DNA of 64,000 nucleotides from Chitinophagaceae bacterium (GTDB lineage Bacteria; Bacteroidota; Bacteroidia; Chitinophagales; Chitinophagaceae). Both the position numbers and the translations under genes were made by a program. The notes beneath the pieces were generated by a model that worked only from the letters and a program-made list of their open reading frames with translations, searched no databases and had not been told where the DNA came from. Shown here in pieces: positions 43,412 to 53,481 of the stretch (position 1 is the stretch's first letter; each line of letters starts with the position of its first letter). The stretch covers positions 106,273-170,272 of the forward strand of contig JAMLHK010000012.1 of NCBI GenBank assembly GCA_023957155.1. The letters run 5' to 3'.

Positions 43412-45412
43412 ATGCAGGGAGAAGACGATTTAAGAGGGCTTGCCAAGATAATGGCTTTTATGCGGGCAGTCAGTATTCTTTTGGTGCTGATGCACCTTTA
43501 TTGGTTCTGCTACGGTTTCTTTTTAGAACGTGGGTGGACGTTGGAAGTAATCAACAAAATACTGGGCAATTTCGACAGAACGGCAGGTTTGTTCTCACAT
43601 ACCTTATACACCAAAGCATTTGTTTTGGTTTTGTTGGCTTTGAGTTGCTTAGGGACGAAAGGCGTAAAGAATGAGAAGATAACTTGGTCTAAAATTTATG
43701 TGGCTTTGGGCATAGGTTCTGTACTGTTCTTTCTGAACACCCCATTATTAAAGCTATCTCCGGTAATTGGTACATTTCTATATATCCTCACTATCTCGTT
43801 AGGTTATATTGCCTTATTGATGGCAGGGGTATGGATGAGCCGATTGCTCCGTACCAACTTGATGGACGACGTTTTCAATAACGAAAATGAGAGCTTCCAA
43901 CAGGAAACCAAGCTGATGGAAAATGAATATTCCGTCAACCTGCCCACTAAATTTTACTACAAAGGCAAATGGAACAACGGTTGGATAAACATTGTAAATC
44001 CTTTCAGAGCATCAATCGTGTTGGGTACTCCGGGTTCGGGTAAATCGTATGCTATCGTGAACAACTACATTAAGCAGCAGATTGAGAAAGGCTTTAGTAT
44101 GTACATCTACGATTTCAAGTTTGACGACCTTTCTACCATTGCCTACAATCATTTGCTGAAACACCGGGACAAGTACAAAGTTCAGCCGAAATTTTACGTG
44201 ATAAATTTCGATGACCCACGCAAGAGCCACCGTTGTAACCCGCTTAATCCCGACTTTATGACGGATATTTCAGATGCTTACGAAGCGGCATATACTATAA
44301 TGCTGAACCTCAACAGGTCGTGGATACAGAAGCAAGGGGATTTTTTCGTGGAAAGCCCAATTATATTGCTTGCAGCAATAATTTGGTATCTGAAAATCTA
44401 TGAGGGTGGTAAGTATTGCACATTCCCGCACGCTATTGAATTGCTGAATAAGAAATACGCAGACGTGTTTACTATTCTCACATCTTATCCCGAATTGGAA
44501 AATTATCTATCTCCGTTTATGGATGCGTGGCAAGGCGGCGCACAAGACCAGTTACAAGGACAAATCGCATCGGCAAAAATTCCGTTATCAAGAATGATTA
44601 GCCCGCAACTGTACTGGGTAATGACAGGCGACGATTTCACGCTCGACATCAATAACCCGAAAGAGGCAAAGATTTTATGCGTAGGCAATAATCCCGACCG
44701 ACAAAATATCTATTCGGCAGCTTTGGGTTTGTACAATTCAAGAATTGTAAAACTGATTAATAAAAAAGGACAGCTAAAAAGCTCCGTTATCATAGATGAG
44801 CTGCCCACAATTTATTTCAGGGGACTGGACAATCTTATCGCAACAGCGAGAAGCAATAAGGTAGCGGTATGTTTGGGCTTCCAGGACTTTTCGCAATTAA
44901 CGAGGGATTACGGCGACAAAGAGAGTAAGGTAATACAGAATACGGTTGGTAATATATTCAGTGGGCAGGTGGTTGGAGAAACGGCAAAAAGCCTATCGGA
45001 ACGCTTCGGTAAAGTATTGCAGAAACGCCAAAGTATGACGATTAACCGCAACGATAAATCTACTTCAATTTCTACCCAATTAGACAGCTTAATTCCGGCT
45101 TCCAAAATATCTACGCTCACACAGGGGATGTTTGTCGGTTCTGTTTCCGATAATTTTGACGAACGCATTGAGCAAAAGATATTTCACGCTGAAATCGTGG
45201 TAGATAGTGAAAAGGTCGCTGCCGAAACAAAAAACTATCAGAAGATACCGCAAATCTTATCCTTTGTTGATGAGAACGGAACAGACAATATGAAACAAGA
45301 AATAGAAGCTAATTACAGGAAGATAAAATCAGACATTCGGCATATTGTGGGACGTGAAATGGAAAGAATTAAAAACGACCCGAATTTGCAGCACTTGACA
45401 CAACAAGGATGA
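43412..45412 (+). CDS. mobC: Type IV coupling protein MobC/TraG-like ATPase
   Basis: 666 residues. Membrane segments at the N terminus (about 20-40, 68-80, 98-112 and 120-140), then a P-loop GTPGSGKS (205-212), Walker B SSVIIDELPTIYFRG and the Q-loop-like GFQDFSQLTRDYG. It links the relaxosome to the Tra channel and pumps DNA. In Bacteroides elements this protein is named MobC. It starts about 100 bases after mobB, so a separate ribosome start is used. Confidence 0.9.
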   Translation: MQGEDDLRGLAKIMAFMRAVSILLVLMHLYWFCYGFFLERGWTLEVINKILGNFDRTAGLFSHTLYTKAFVLVLLALSCLGTKGVKNEKITWSKIYVALGIGSVLFFLNTPLLKLSPVIGTFLYILTISLGYIALLMAGVWMSRLLRTNLMDDVFNNENESFQQETKLMENEYSVNLPTKFYYKGKWNNGWINIVNPFRASIVLGTPGSGKSYAIVNNYIKQQIEKGFSMYIYDFKFDDLSTIAYNHLLKHRDKYKVQPKFYVINFDDPRKSHRCNPLNPDFMTDISDAYEAAYTIMLNLNRSWIQKQGDFFVESPIILLAAIIWYLKIYEGGKYCTFPHAIELLNKKYADVFTILTSYPELENYLSPFMDAWQGGAQDQLQGQIASAKIPLSRMISPQLYWVMTGDDFTLDINNPKEAKILCVGNNPDRQNIYSAALGLYNSRIVKLINKKGQLKSSVIIDELPTIYFRGLDNLIATARSNKVAVCLGFQDFSQLTRDYGDKESKVIQNTVGNIFSGQVVGETAKSLSERFGKVLQKRQSMTINRNDKSTSISTQLDSLIPASKISTLTQGMFVGSVSDNFDERIEQKIFHAEIVVDSEKVAAETKNYQKIPQILSFVDENGTDNMKQEIEANYRKIKSDIRHIVGREMERIKNDPNLQHLTQQG

Positions 45413-45457
45413 TTTTTACAAAATATTTTGACAACTATTCTCTAAGCTCAAATAATA

Positions 45458-45473
45458 ATCGTAATATTGCGAT
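45458..45473. promoter_or_regulatory. ArsR operator
   Basis: ATCGTAATATTGCGAT is a nearly perfect 16-base palindrome (one mismatched pair) with central AATATT, 17 bases before the arsR start. Placement between a TTTG (45427-45430) and the start codon fits repression by the ArsR protein it precedes. Confidence 0.65.
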
Positions 45474-45490
45474 ATTAAAATACACTTACA

Positions 45491-45817
45491 ATGGGTGCTA
45501 CAAAAACAGACCATTTTACAGAACAGCAAAACCAGATTGCAACCATCGCAAAAGCGTTGGGACATCCGGCAAGAATAGCCATTATTGAATACTTACTAAA
45601 AGTTGATGCCTGTATATGCAGTGATATTGTGGATGAATTGCCATTGGCACAACCCACCGTTTCACAGCATTTAAAGGAATTGAAAAACGCTGGGTTGATA
45701 AAAGGAAACATTGAAGGTAACGCAATTTGCTATTGCATTGATGAAAAAACATTCAACATACTGAAAGAATATTTTGGAAAAATCATTCTTACCGTAACCA
45801 ATCAAAAATGTTGTTAA
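45491..45817 (+). CDS. arsR: ArsR-family metalloregulator
   Basis: 108 residues with a winged helix (ELPLAQPTVSQHLKELKNAGLIKG). A Cys pair lies in the DACICSDIV helix region, where ArsR-type sensors bind As(III), and further cysteines (CYCIDE, NQKCC at the end) could join. It would repress its own operon through the palindrome at 45458 and release when arsenite binds (family knowledge). 18 bases before arsM. Confidence 0.85.
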   Translation: MGATKTDHFTEQQNQIATIAKALGHPARIAIIEYLLKVDACICSDIVDELPLAQPTVSQHLKELKNAGLIKGNIEGNAICYCIDEKTFNILKEYFGKIILTVTNQKCC

Positions 45818-45835
45818 CTCGATAAATAAAATACA

Positions 45836-46675
45836 ATGAACAATAACGAAGAAATCAAAGAAATGGTAAGGCAGAAATACAGCGAAATAGCCTTACAGGA
45901 CAAAGACACCAACGCTTCATCCTGTTGCGGTGCAGGCGGTTGCAGTACAGAAGTCTATAACATTATGAGCGAAGATTACAACGAACTTAACGGTTACAAT
46001 CCCGATGCCGATTTAGGTTTAGGATGCGGTTTGCCTACACAGTTTGCAAAAATCAAAAAAGGCGATACCGTTATTGACTTAGGCAGCGGAGCCGGTAACG
46101 ATTGCTTTATAGCCAGAGCCGAAACAGGCGAAACCGGCAGAGTAATTGGCATTGACTTTACCGAAGCAATGATTGACAAAGCCCGTACCAATGCAGAAAA
46201 ATTAGGGTTTAAAAATGTAGAGTTTCGGCAGGGAGATATTGAGAAAATGCCCGTTACCGCTAATGTGGCAGATGTAGTGGTAAGTAATTGCGTATTAAAT
46301 CTTGTACCGGATAAGCAAGCGGTTTTTGCGGAAATATTCAGAGTATTAAAACCCGGCGGACATTTCAGCATTTCAGATATTGTCGTTACCGGAACATTGC
46401 CCGAACAAATAAAAACAGCAGCAGAAATGTATGCAGGATGCGTAGCAGGAGCAATAGATAAAGACGAATATATAAACCACATTACACAGGCAGGATTTAA
46501 CAACGTAACCATCCAGAAAGACAAACCCATTATTGTACCCGATGATATTTTAAAAAACTATCTGAACGATGAAGAAATAGCACTTTACAAATCCAATGCT
46601 ACTATCATTCGCAGTATAACCGTATATGCCGAAAAACCGGAGAGCTGTTGTACACCTAATTCGGGATGTTGCTAA
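45836..46675 (+). CDS. arsM: Arsenite S-adenosylmethionine methyltransferase ArsM
   Basis: 279 residues. SAM-binding motif DLGSGAGND (81-89) and IGIDFTEAM. Three cysteines at the conserved places C64 (GLGCGL), C152 (VSNCVLN) and C202 (YAGCVAG) match the As(III)-binding trio of ArsM, and the 50-residue gap between the last two equals that of the Cyanidioschyzon enzyme. An N-terminal SSCCGAGGC and a C-terminal SCCTPNSGCC add cysteine-rich ends. It methylates As(III) to volatile or less toxic forms. It is the second gene of the ars operon. Confidence 0.92.
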   Translation: MNNNEEIKEMVRQKYSEIALQDKDTNASSCCGAGGCSTEVYNIMSEDYNELNGYNPDADLGLGCGLPTQFAKIKKGDTVIDLGSGAGNDCFIARAETGETGRVIGIDFTEAMIDKARTNAEKLGFKNVEFRQGDIEKMPVTANVADVVVSNCVLNLVPDKQAVFAEIFRVLKPGGHFSISDIVVTGTLPEQIKTAAEMYAGCVAGAIDKDEYINHITQAGFNNVTIQKDKPIIVPDDILKNYLNDEEIALYKSNATIIRSITVYAEKPESCCTPNSGCC

Positions 46676-46694
46676 ACACTAAAACACAATCAAA

Positions 46695-47306
46695 ATGTAT
46701 AAGAATTTAGTTGAAACAATAAGCAAAGTTGTCAACTTCCAGAATATCAGTGAAGAACGTAAAACCATATTACAACCGCTGATAGATTTTGTACAGCAAA
46801 AAACAGACAATAAGCTGGAAATAAATATCAATTTCATTTGTACCCATAATTCCCGTAGAAGCCATTTATCACAGGTTTGGGCACAGGTAGCAGCATATTA
46901 TACAATACCGGATGTACATTGCTATTCGGGCGGTACAGAAGAAACGGCACTATTTCCGAAAGTGGCAGAAACATTGACTAATCAGGGTTTTAGCATCTTC
47001 AAAATTGCAGATACTAATAATCCTGTATACGCCATAAAGTACAGCGATAATGCTTTGCCTGTAATTGGTTTTTCCAAAAAATACGATAGCCCTTTCAACC
47101 CCGTATCGGCGTTTGCCGCTATTATGACCTGTTCGCAGGCAGACGGCGGATGCCCTTTTATTGCAGGAGCAGAAAAAAGAATACCTGTCACATTTGAAGA
47201 CCCTAAAAGCTCAGACGGTACACCGGAGCAATCAAAAGTATATGCAGAAAGAAGTTTGCAGATAGCTACCGAAATGTTTTATGTCTTTTCAGAAGTCAGT
47301 CAATAG
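46695..47306 (+). CDS. Low-molecular-weight phosphatase-like protein, possible arsenate reductase
   Basis: 203 residues with the phosphatase loop C-x5-R as CTHNSRR (C49, R55) after strand NINFI. It is the LMW-PTP/ArsC fold common after arsM in Bacteroidota. A second cysteine-containing segment (IMTCSQADGGCPF) may supply the resolving residues used in thioredoxin-type arsenate reduction. Arsenate reduction is inferred from context. An anti-protein-phosphotyrosine activity cannot be excluded. No Acr3/ArsB pump follows. Confidence 0.75.
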   Translation: MYKNLVETISKVVNFQNISEERKTILQPLIDFVQQKTDNKLEININFICTHNSRRSHLSQVWAQVAAYYTIPDVHCYSGGTEETALFPKVAETLTNQGFSIFKIADTNNPVYAIKYSDNALPVIGFSKKYDSPFNPVSAFAAIMTCSQADGGCPFIAGAEKRIPVTFEDPKSSDGTPEQSKVYAERSLQIATEMFYVFSEVSQ

Positions 47307-47375
47307 AGCTCCAATTAATTTTATTTTGAACAATTTCAAATAACACACTTATACCAAACACGTTACAATTTTAAT

Positions 47376-47383
47376 TAACTTTG
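47376..47383 (+). promoter_or_regulatory. Perfect -7 element abutting the GTG start
   Basis: TAACTTTG matches TAnnTTTG exactly. It ends 5 bases before the GTG at 47389, so the transcript would begin within a base or two of the start codon. No TTTG is found at the usual distance upstream. Confidence 0.4.
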
Positions 47384-47388
47384 CCTCA

Positions 47389-47784
47389 GTGAAAAAAGCA
47401 CTCGCCATATTGTTTTTGGTTACTTATACGTTTTCAACAACTGAATTGTACCAGTTGCTGAAATTGCCCGTATTGGTAGAGCACTTTTTTGAGCATAAAG
47501 CCAAAAATTCCGAAATGTCGTTTTGGGATTTTATGGTGCTTCATTACGACGGCAACCACCTGGAAAACCATCCGCACGATGACGATTATGAGCAAGACCA
47601 GAAGTTGCCTTTTATGGCACACACCAATGTGCCGAGCTACTGTTTTGTACATACACCGCCTTTCCGGTTCGAAATAAAAAATAAACTTTACCAATGTCCG
47701 AAGCAGAAAATGCCGGCATTTGACGAAAATTATACAGCTAACGACTTCCTTTCTTCTATCTGGCAGCCTCCCAAATCCTGTTAA
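47389..47784 (+). CDS. Exported His/Asp-rich protein of unknown function
   Basis: 131 residues from a GTG start, with an N-terminal hydrophobic segment (KKALAILFLVTYTFST). The middle is rich in His, Asp and Glu (HYDGNHLENHPHDDDYEQDQ), a metal-binding look, and cysteines lie in YQCPKQK and the terminal KSC. It stands upstream of the CusA-like operon. Small His-rich periplasmic proteins in this place may bind the exported metal (inference). Confidence 0.6.
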   Translation: MKKALAILFLVTYTFSTTELYQLLKLPVLVEHFFEHKAKNSEMSFWDFMVLHYDGNHLENHPHDDDYEQDQKLPFMAHTNVPSYCFVHTPPFRFEIKNKLYQCPKQKMPAFDENYTANDFLSSIWQPPKSC

Positions 47785-47970
47785 TTTTTTTGGATTGATT
47801 GAATTGAATTTGCTTTTGCACGGGCATCAGCTATTTCCCCTATAGGAAACAGAGATGCTTTGCAGAGAGATACGTTCTGTTCAACCCGCTATGCTTTTCA
47901 GGCGGCACGGTAAGACCGTGTTGTACCTGTAATTCATTTATTCCATGAATATTAACAGAATATAATAATT

Positions 47971-50900
47971 ATGTTACATAAAATCATTGAGTTTTCCATA
48001 CGGAATAAACTCATTATCGGGCTGTTTACCTTAGCCCTGGCCGGCTTTGGAATTTACGAAGCCACCAAACTTCCCATTGATGCCCAACCCGATATTACCA
48101 ACAACCAGGTGCAGGTTATTACGATAGCCCCTTCGCTGGGAGCGACTGACATTGAGCGGTTAGTTACTTTTCCCATTGAGCAGGCAAACAGCAATATCAA
48201 CGGCATTACCGAAATCAGGAGTTTTTCCCGTTTTGGTTTGTCATTAGTTACCATTGTTTTTGATGACAATACCGATGTCTATTGGGCAAGGCAGCAGGTG
48301 GCGGAGCGTCTGCAAAACGTTCGGAGCGAAATTCCCGAAGGCGTGGGAACGCCCGAGCTGGGACCCATCTCTACGGGGCTGGGCGAAATTTACCAATACA
48401 TGGTACGCCCCGAAAAAGGCTACGAAAATAAATACGATGCCACCGAATTACGAACCATACAGGATTGGATTGTCCGCAGGCAGTTGCTGGGCGTAAAAGG
48501 CGTGGCAGAAGTCAGCAGTTTTGGAGGAAAGCTGAAACAGTATGAGATAGCCGTCAACTCCAACAAGCTGCAATCGCTCAACCTCACGATTAACGATGTC
48601 TTTGCCGCATTGGAAAACAACAACCAGAATACCGGCGGTGCGTATATCGAAAAAGGGCCAACGGTACTGTATATCCGAAGTGAGGGATTAATAGGCAATA
48701 AGGAAGATATCGAAACCATTTCGGTTACTTCTACTTCAGACGGTATCCCTGTATTGCTGAAAGACGTTGCTGAAGTAAAAACCGGACACGCTACCCGTTA
48801 TGGAGCAATGACCTACAATGATGAGGGCGAGGTATCGGGAGCTGTGGTAATGATGCTGAAAGGAGCCAACAGCAATGAGGTTATCAAAAACGTGAAAGAG
48901 CGGATTAAAACCATACAGAAGACCTTGCCCGAAGGCGTGGTCTTAGAGCCGTTTTTAGACCGTACCAAAATGGTCAATAACGCCATCGGCACCATTGAAA
49001 AAAACCTTGCCGAAGGTGCGTTGATTGTCGTATTCGTGCTGGTGTTGTTTCTCGGAAATTTTAGGGCAGGTTTGCTGGTGGCTTCCGTTATTCCGCTGTC
49101 CATGCTTTTCGCTATCATTATGATGAATTTATTTGGCGTAAGCGGCAACCTGATGAGCCTCGGAGCATTGGATTTCGGGCTGATTGTGGACGGAGCCGTC
49201 ATCATCGTTGAAGCAGTGCTGCACAGGCTGCATCACGGCAAAAAGTTCGGAGCTGTTAGCAGTGTTTCACAAAAAGAAATGGACAGCGAGGTAGGCTCGT
49301 CCGCTTCCAAAATGGTCAGCAGTGCCGTATTCGGGCAAATCATCATTCTCATTGTTTACCTGCCCATTTTCACACTGGAAGGCATTGAGGGAAAAATGTT
49401 CCGGCCAATGGCACAAACCGTTGCTTTCGCACTGATTGGGGCATTCATCCTCTCCCTCACCTATATACCGATGATGAGCTCGCTGGTTTTGAGTAAGAAA
49501 ACAAAGCATAAGCCCAACTTTTCCGATAAGATGATGCGGCGTTTGGAAAAGCTGCACCATTTTACGCTCCAAAGCGTATTGCAATTCCCCAAAATGGTGA
49601 TTGCTGTCGTGGTTGCTTTATTTATGATTGCCGTATTTATTCTTTCGCGATTGGGCGGCGAATTTATTCCCGCATTGGAGGAAGGCGATTTTGCGGTAGA
49701 CACAAGGGTTTTAACAGGAAGCAACCTGCAAACCACCATTGATTATACTCAAAAAGCTGCCCATATCCTGAAATCGCAATACCCCGAAGTAGAAAAAGTA
49801 GTAACCAAAATCGGCAGTGGTGAAGTGCCCACCGACCCGATGCCGATGGAAGCCAGCGATATGATGGTGATACTGAAAGATAAAAAGGAATGGACATCCG
49901 CCAAAACCTTTAATGAGCTTGCCGAAAAAATGGGTAAATCCTTAGAAGCCGTTCCGGGCATTAGTACAGGCTTTCAGTTTCCCGTACAAATGCGTTTCAA
50001 CGAGCTGATGACCGGAGCCAGACAGGATGTGGTCTGCAAAATTTTCGGAGAAGATTTGGACAGCCTGTCTGATTACGCCGGCCGTTTTGGCGACATCATC
50101 AAAACGGTAAAAGGAGCACAGGATGTATATATCGAACCCATTACCGGAATGCCGCAGGTTATTATAAAGTATAACCGGGCAGGTATTGCACAATACCGTC
50201 TGAATATTGCTGCAATCAACAAAGCGGTAAACACGGCATTTGCAGGGCAAAGCACCGGAAAAGTATATGAAGGCGAGAAACGGTTTGATTTGGTGGTTCG
50301 TTTAGATGAAAATCAACGGGAAAGGCTGGAAGATATTCGCAACCTGCTCATTCCCCTCGCCAACGGCAACCAGATACCCTTATACCAGTTAGCCGATGTT
50401 TCGATACAAAACGGTCCGGCACAAATCCAGCGGGAAGATGCCAAAAGAAGAATTGTGGTTGGTTTTAACGTTCGTGGCCGGGATGTGCAAAGTATAGTGA
50501 ACGAATTGCAGGGCAAAGCCGAAAAGCAACTGAAATTGTCTCCCGGATATTATGTTACTTACGGAGGAGCGTTTGAAAACCTCAACAAAGCGAAAGACCG
50601 CCTGATGATAGCCGTGCCCGTATCGCTGGTGCTGATTTTTTTGTTGCTGTATTTCGCCTTTCACTCCGTAAAGCAAAGCCTGCTGATATACAGTGCCATT
50701 CCGCTTTCCGCAATCGGCGGCATATTTTTTCTGGCATTAAGAGGAATGCCGTTCAGCATCAGTGCCGGAGTGGGTTTCATTGCTCTGTTCGGAGTGGCGG
50801 TATTGAACGGAATTGTGCTCATTGCCGAATATAACCGTTTACGGCAGTCGGGAGAAAACAGCCTTACCCATATTGTGCTCAAAGGAACCCATACAAGGCT

Positions 50901-52293
50901 TCGCCCGGTGCTGATGACGGCTTTTGTAGCTTCGCTGGGCTTTTTGCCAATGGCGGTCAGCAACGGAGCCGGAGCAGAAGTGCAAAGACCTTTGGCAACC
51001 GTAGTGATTGGCGGGCTGATGATAGCCACATTCCTGACGCTTTTTGTATTGCCTGTACTGTACATTCTTTTTGATAAAATGGACTTTTTAAAGTTGAAAC
51101 CGGGTAAAAAAAGTGCAGCCGTTATGGTCTTCCTTTTGATGAATGTTTCGGCATTTGCCCAAAACATTACGTTAAATGATGCCGTGGAAATGGCGGTTAA
51201 AAACAACCTGTCTGCAAAGAGCAAAACCCTGTTGGCAGAATACTATGAAAAACGTATGGCAACGGGAACCAATATACCGCAAATGGCGGTTACCTCTGAA
51301 TTTGGACAAATAAACAGTGCTACAACGGACAACCGGTTCGGCATATCGCAATCCGTTAATTTCCCTACAGTGTACAGCAACCAGAAAAAGCTCCTGAAAG
51401 AAGAATGGAACGCTGCTGTTATTGTCGTTAATCTCAATAAGATTGAAATCCGGAAAACTGTTACCGGACTGTTTTACCATATTCTGGTATTGCGGGAAAA
51501 AGAAAAAGTACTGAACCGGTCGGATGGAATGTATGCGGGGTTCCTCGAAAAGGCAAATCTCCGTTTTGAAAAAGGAGCCAGCAACCTGCTCGAAAAAACA
51601 GCAGCCGAACTGCAACGGGAAAATATTGCCATTCAGTTAAAATCGTTGGCAAACGAAATAGAGCTGGCTAAAATACAAATGCAGTTATTGCTCAATACCG
51701 GAATACGGTATGAGCCTGTTTCCGATAATATCGTTATGGAAGCGGATTTGCACGATATAAGAATGGATTTGAACAGCCATCCGGCAATACAATTATCGGC
51801 TCAGGAAATTGAAAAAGCCAAAGCCGGTGTGAAGCTCGAAAAATCGAAGCTGCTGCCCAACCTGTCCGTTGGTTATTTCAACCAGAGTTTCAAAGACCTG
51901 AACAATAACCGTTTCAGCTCGGTAGAAGTCGGCGTAGGTATCCCTGTTTTTCACAAAGCACAAAAGGCACAAATCAAAGCCGAGGAACAAAAAATACGGT
52001 TTACGGAAAATGAGCTGGCATACCAGAAAGCACAGTGGCAGAACGGTTATGAGGCAGCAGCACAGCAGCTGCAGGCACAGCAGGAGATGGTGGCAACTTA
52101 CCGGCAAAAGCAATTGCCACGGGCAGAGCAGGTGTTTAAAACCGCTCAGGAACAGTTTGCTGCCGGCGAAATCAATTACCTCGACTGGGTAATGCTGAAT
52201 AATCAGGCCATTCAAATCCAGAGCGATTATTACAATGCCGTTATGCAGCTTAACCAGAGCATTATCAATATTCAATACTTCATTTCAAAATAG
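47971..52293 (+). CDS. CusA/CzcA-type heavy-metal RND pump fused to a TolC-like outer-membrane protein
   Basis: 1440 residues. The first about 1035 form an RND heavy-metal exporter (HME family): 12 membrane segments, the proton-relay region GALDFGLIVDGAVIIVEA, and the ends typical of CusA/CzcA. From about 1045 a second hydrophobic stretch (KKSAAVMVFLLMNVSAFAQ), which reads like a signal peptide, leads into an outer-membrane efflux domain (ITLNDAVEMAVKNNLSAKSKTLLAEY to the C terminus). Such fusions are known in Bacteroidota. Substrate Cu/Ag or Cd/Zn/Co cannot be told. The adaptor gene follows after 8 bases. Confidence 0.9.
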   Translation: MLHKIIEFSIRNKLIIGLFTLALAGFGIYEATKLPIDAQPDITNNQVQVITIAPSLGATDIERLVTFPIEQANSNINGITEIRSFSRFGLSLVTIVFDDNTDVYWARQQVAERLQNVRSEIPEGVGTPELGPISTGLGEIYQYMVRPEKGYENKYDATELRTIQDWIVRRQLLGVKGVAEVSSFGGKLKQYEIAVNSNKLQSLNLTINDVFAALENNNQNTGGAYIEKGPTVLYIRSEGLIGNKEDIETISVTSTSDGIPVLLKDVAEVKTGHATRYGAMTYNDEGEVSGAVVMMLKGANSNEVIKNVKERIKTIQKTLPEGVVLEPFLDRTKMVNNAIGTIEKNLAEGALIVVFVLVLFLGNFRAGLLVASVIPLSMLFAIIMMNLFGVSGNLMSLGALDFGLIVDGAVIIVEAVLHRLHHGKKFGAVSSVSQKEMDSEVGSSASKMVSSAVFGQIIILIVYLPIFTLEGIEGKMFRPMAQTVAFALIGAFILSLTYIPMMSSLVLSKKTKHKPNFSDKMMRRLEKLHHFTLQSVLQFPKMVIAVVVALFMIAVFILSRLGGEFIPALEEGDFAVDTRVLTGSNLQTTIDYTQKAAHILKSQYPEVEKVVTKIGSGEVPTDPMPMEASDMMVILKDKKEWTSAKTFNELAEKMGKSLEAVPGISTGFQFPVQMRFNELMTGARQDVVCKIFGEDLDSLSDYAGRFGDIIKTVKGAQDVYIEPITGMPQVIIKYNRAGIAQYRLNIAAINKAVNTAFAGQSTGKVYEGEKRFDLVVRLDENQRERLEDIRNLLIPLANGNQIPLYQLADVSIQNGPAQIQREDAKRRIVVGFNVRGRDVQSIVNELQGKAEKQLKLSPGYYVTYGGAFENLNKAKDRLMIAVPVSLVLIFLLLYFAFHSVKQSLLIYSAIPLSAIGGIFFLALRGMPFSISAGVGFIALFGVAVLNGIVLIAEYNRLRQSGENSLTHIVLKGTHTRLRPVLMTAFVASLGFLPMAVSNGAGAEVQRPLATVVIGGLMIATFLTLFVLPVLYILFDKMDFLKLKPGKKSAAVMVFLLMNVSAFAQNITLNDAVEMAVKNNLSAKSKTLLAEYYEKRMATGTNIPQMAVTSEFGQINSATTDNRFGISQSVNFPTVYSNQKKLLKEEWNAAVIVVNLNKIEIRKTVTGLFYHILVLREKEKVLNRSDGMYAGFLEKANLRFEKGASNLLEKTAAELQRENIAIQLKSLANEIELAKIQMQLLLNTGIRYEPVSDNIVMEADLHDIRMDLNSHPAIQLSAQEIEKAKAGVKLEKSKLLPNLSVGYFNQSFKDLNNNRFSSVEVGVGIPVFHKAQKAQIKAEEQKIRFTENELAYQKAQWQNGYEAAAQQLQAQQEMVATYRQKQLPRAEQVFKTAQEQFAAGEINYLDWVMLNNQAIQIQSDYYNAVMQLNQSIINIQYFISK

Positions 52294-52301
52294 AAAAAAC
52301 G

Positions 52302-53432
52302 ATGAAATATATAACAGTCATTTTTGTTTTTATTATCCTTTCAGGATGCGGAAACAAAGAACAAGCAACCACCGCAGCAGCATCGGCGGATGCGGAAAAC
52401 GTCCTTCAGCTTTCGGATGCGCAACTGAAATCATTTGCCCTTTCATCCGTAGGCATACAGGAAAAGAACATTACGCAAACCCTCAAACTCAACGGTAAAG
52501 TTGATGTGCCGCCACAAAATCTGGTGTCGGTAAGCAGTGCATTGGGCGGTTATGTAAAATCAACCCGATTATTGCCCGGAATGCACTTTAAAAAAGGGGA
52601 AGTTATTGCCGTAATGGAAGACAACCAGTTTATCCAGCTGCAGCAGGATTACCTTACGGCAAAAGCACAACTGCAAAATGCGGAAGCGGAATATCTTCGG
52701 CAGAAAGAGCTGAACCAGAGCAAAGCCAGCAGCGACAAAGTGTATCAGCAAGCCAAAGCCGATTATCAGACTTTGCAAATCAGCGGGAAAGCATTGGCGG
52801 AAAAACTGCGTTTAATCCACATCAATCCCGAGCAGGTTTCAGTGAGCAATATTCGCCAGACGGCCAATATTTATGCCCCTTTTAACGGATTTGTAGCACA
52901 TGTTTTTGTCAATGTGGGCAAATACGTTTCGCCATCCGATGTGCTGTTTGAGCTGGTAAACCCCAACGATTTACATCTCAACCTGAAAGTATTTGAAAAG
53001 GACTGGGATAAAATTAAAACCGGTCAGCCACTGCTGGCTTATACAAACACCAATACCGAAAAAAAGTATCGTGGCGAAATTATCCTGATTGGTAAAAATA
53101 TCAGTAGTGACAGAGCTCTTGAAATTCACGCCCATTTTAAAGAAGACGATGGAAAGCTGATACCCGGAATGTATATGAACGCCGAAATAGAAATTCCTGA
53201 AAGCAGGGCTTGGGTACTTCCCGAAGAAAGCGTGGTATCGTTTGAAGGCAAACAATATGTGTTTGAAATACTGGATAAAAACCGGTTTAAAATGATAGCC
53301 ATACAAACAGGCAATACCGGCAACGGCTGGGTAGCCATTATGAATGGTGATGAACTGAAAAGCAAAAATATTGCCCAAAAAGGAGCCTATACCTTACTGA
53401 TGGCATTAAAAAACAAAGCGGAGGAAGAATAA
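52302..53432 (+). CDS. RND periplasmic adaptor (CusB/CzcB-like) lipoprotein
   Basis: 376 residues. Lipobox FIILSGC gives a lipid-anchored membrane-fusion protein. The barrel-sandwich hybrid and hairpin regions are visible (VSVSSALGGYVKSTRLLPGMHFKKGEVIAVMED then long helices LQNAEAEYLRQKELNQSKASSDK, and SNIRQTANIYAPFNGFVAHVFVNVGKYV). It links the pump to the outer membrane part of the fusion. It overlaps no gene, but a tight 8-base gap suggests one operon. Confidence 0.88.
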   Translation: MKYITVIFVFIILSGCGNKEQATTAAASADAENVLQLSDAQLKSFALSSVGIQEKNITQTLKLNGKVDVPPQNLVSVSSALGGYVKSTRLLPGMHFKKGEVIAVMEDNQFIQLQQDYLTAKAQLQNAEAEYLRQKELNQSKASSDKVYQQAKADYQTLQISGKALAEKLRLIHINPEQVSVSNIRQTANIYAPFNGFVAHVFVNVGKYVSPSDVLFELVNPNDLHLNLKVFEKDWDKIKTGQPLLAYTNTNTEKKYRGEIILIGKNISSDRALEIHAHFKEDDGKLIPGMYMNAEIEIPESRAWVLPEESVVSFEGKQYVFEILDKNRFKMIAIQTGNTGNGWVAIMNGDELKSKNIAQKGAYTLLMALKNKAEEE

Positions 53433-53481
53433 ATCCTTTCTCAACAAATGATTATTTTTAAATATTTATATCCAATTACTT

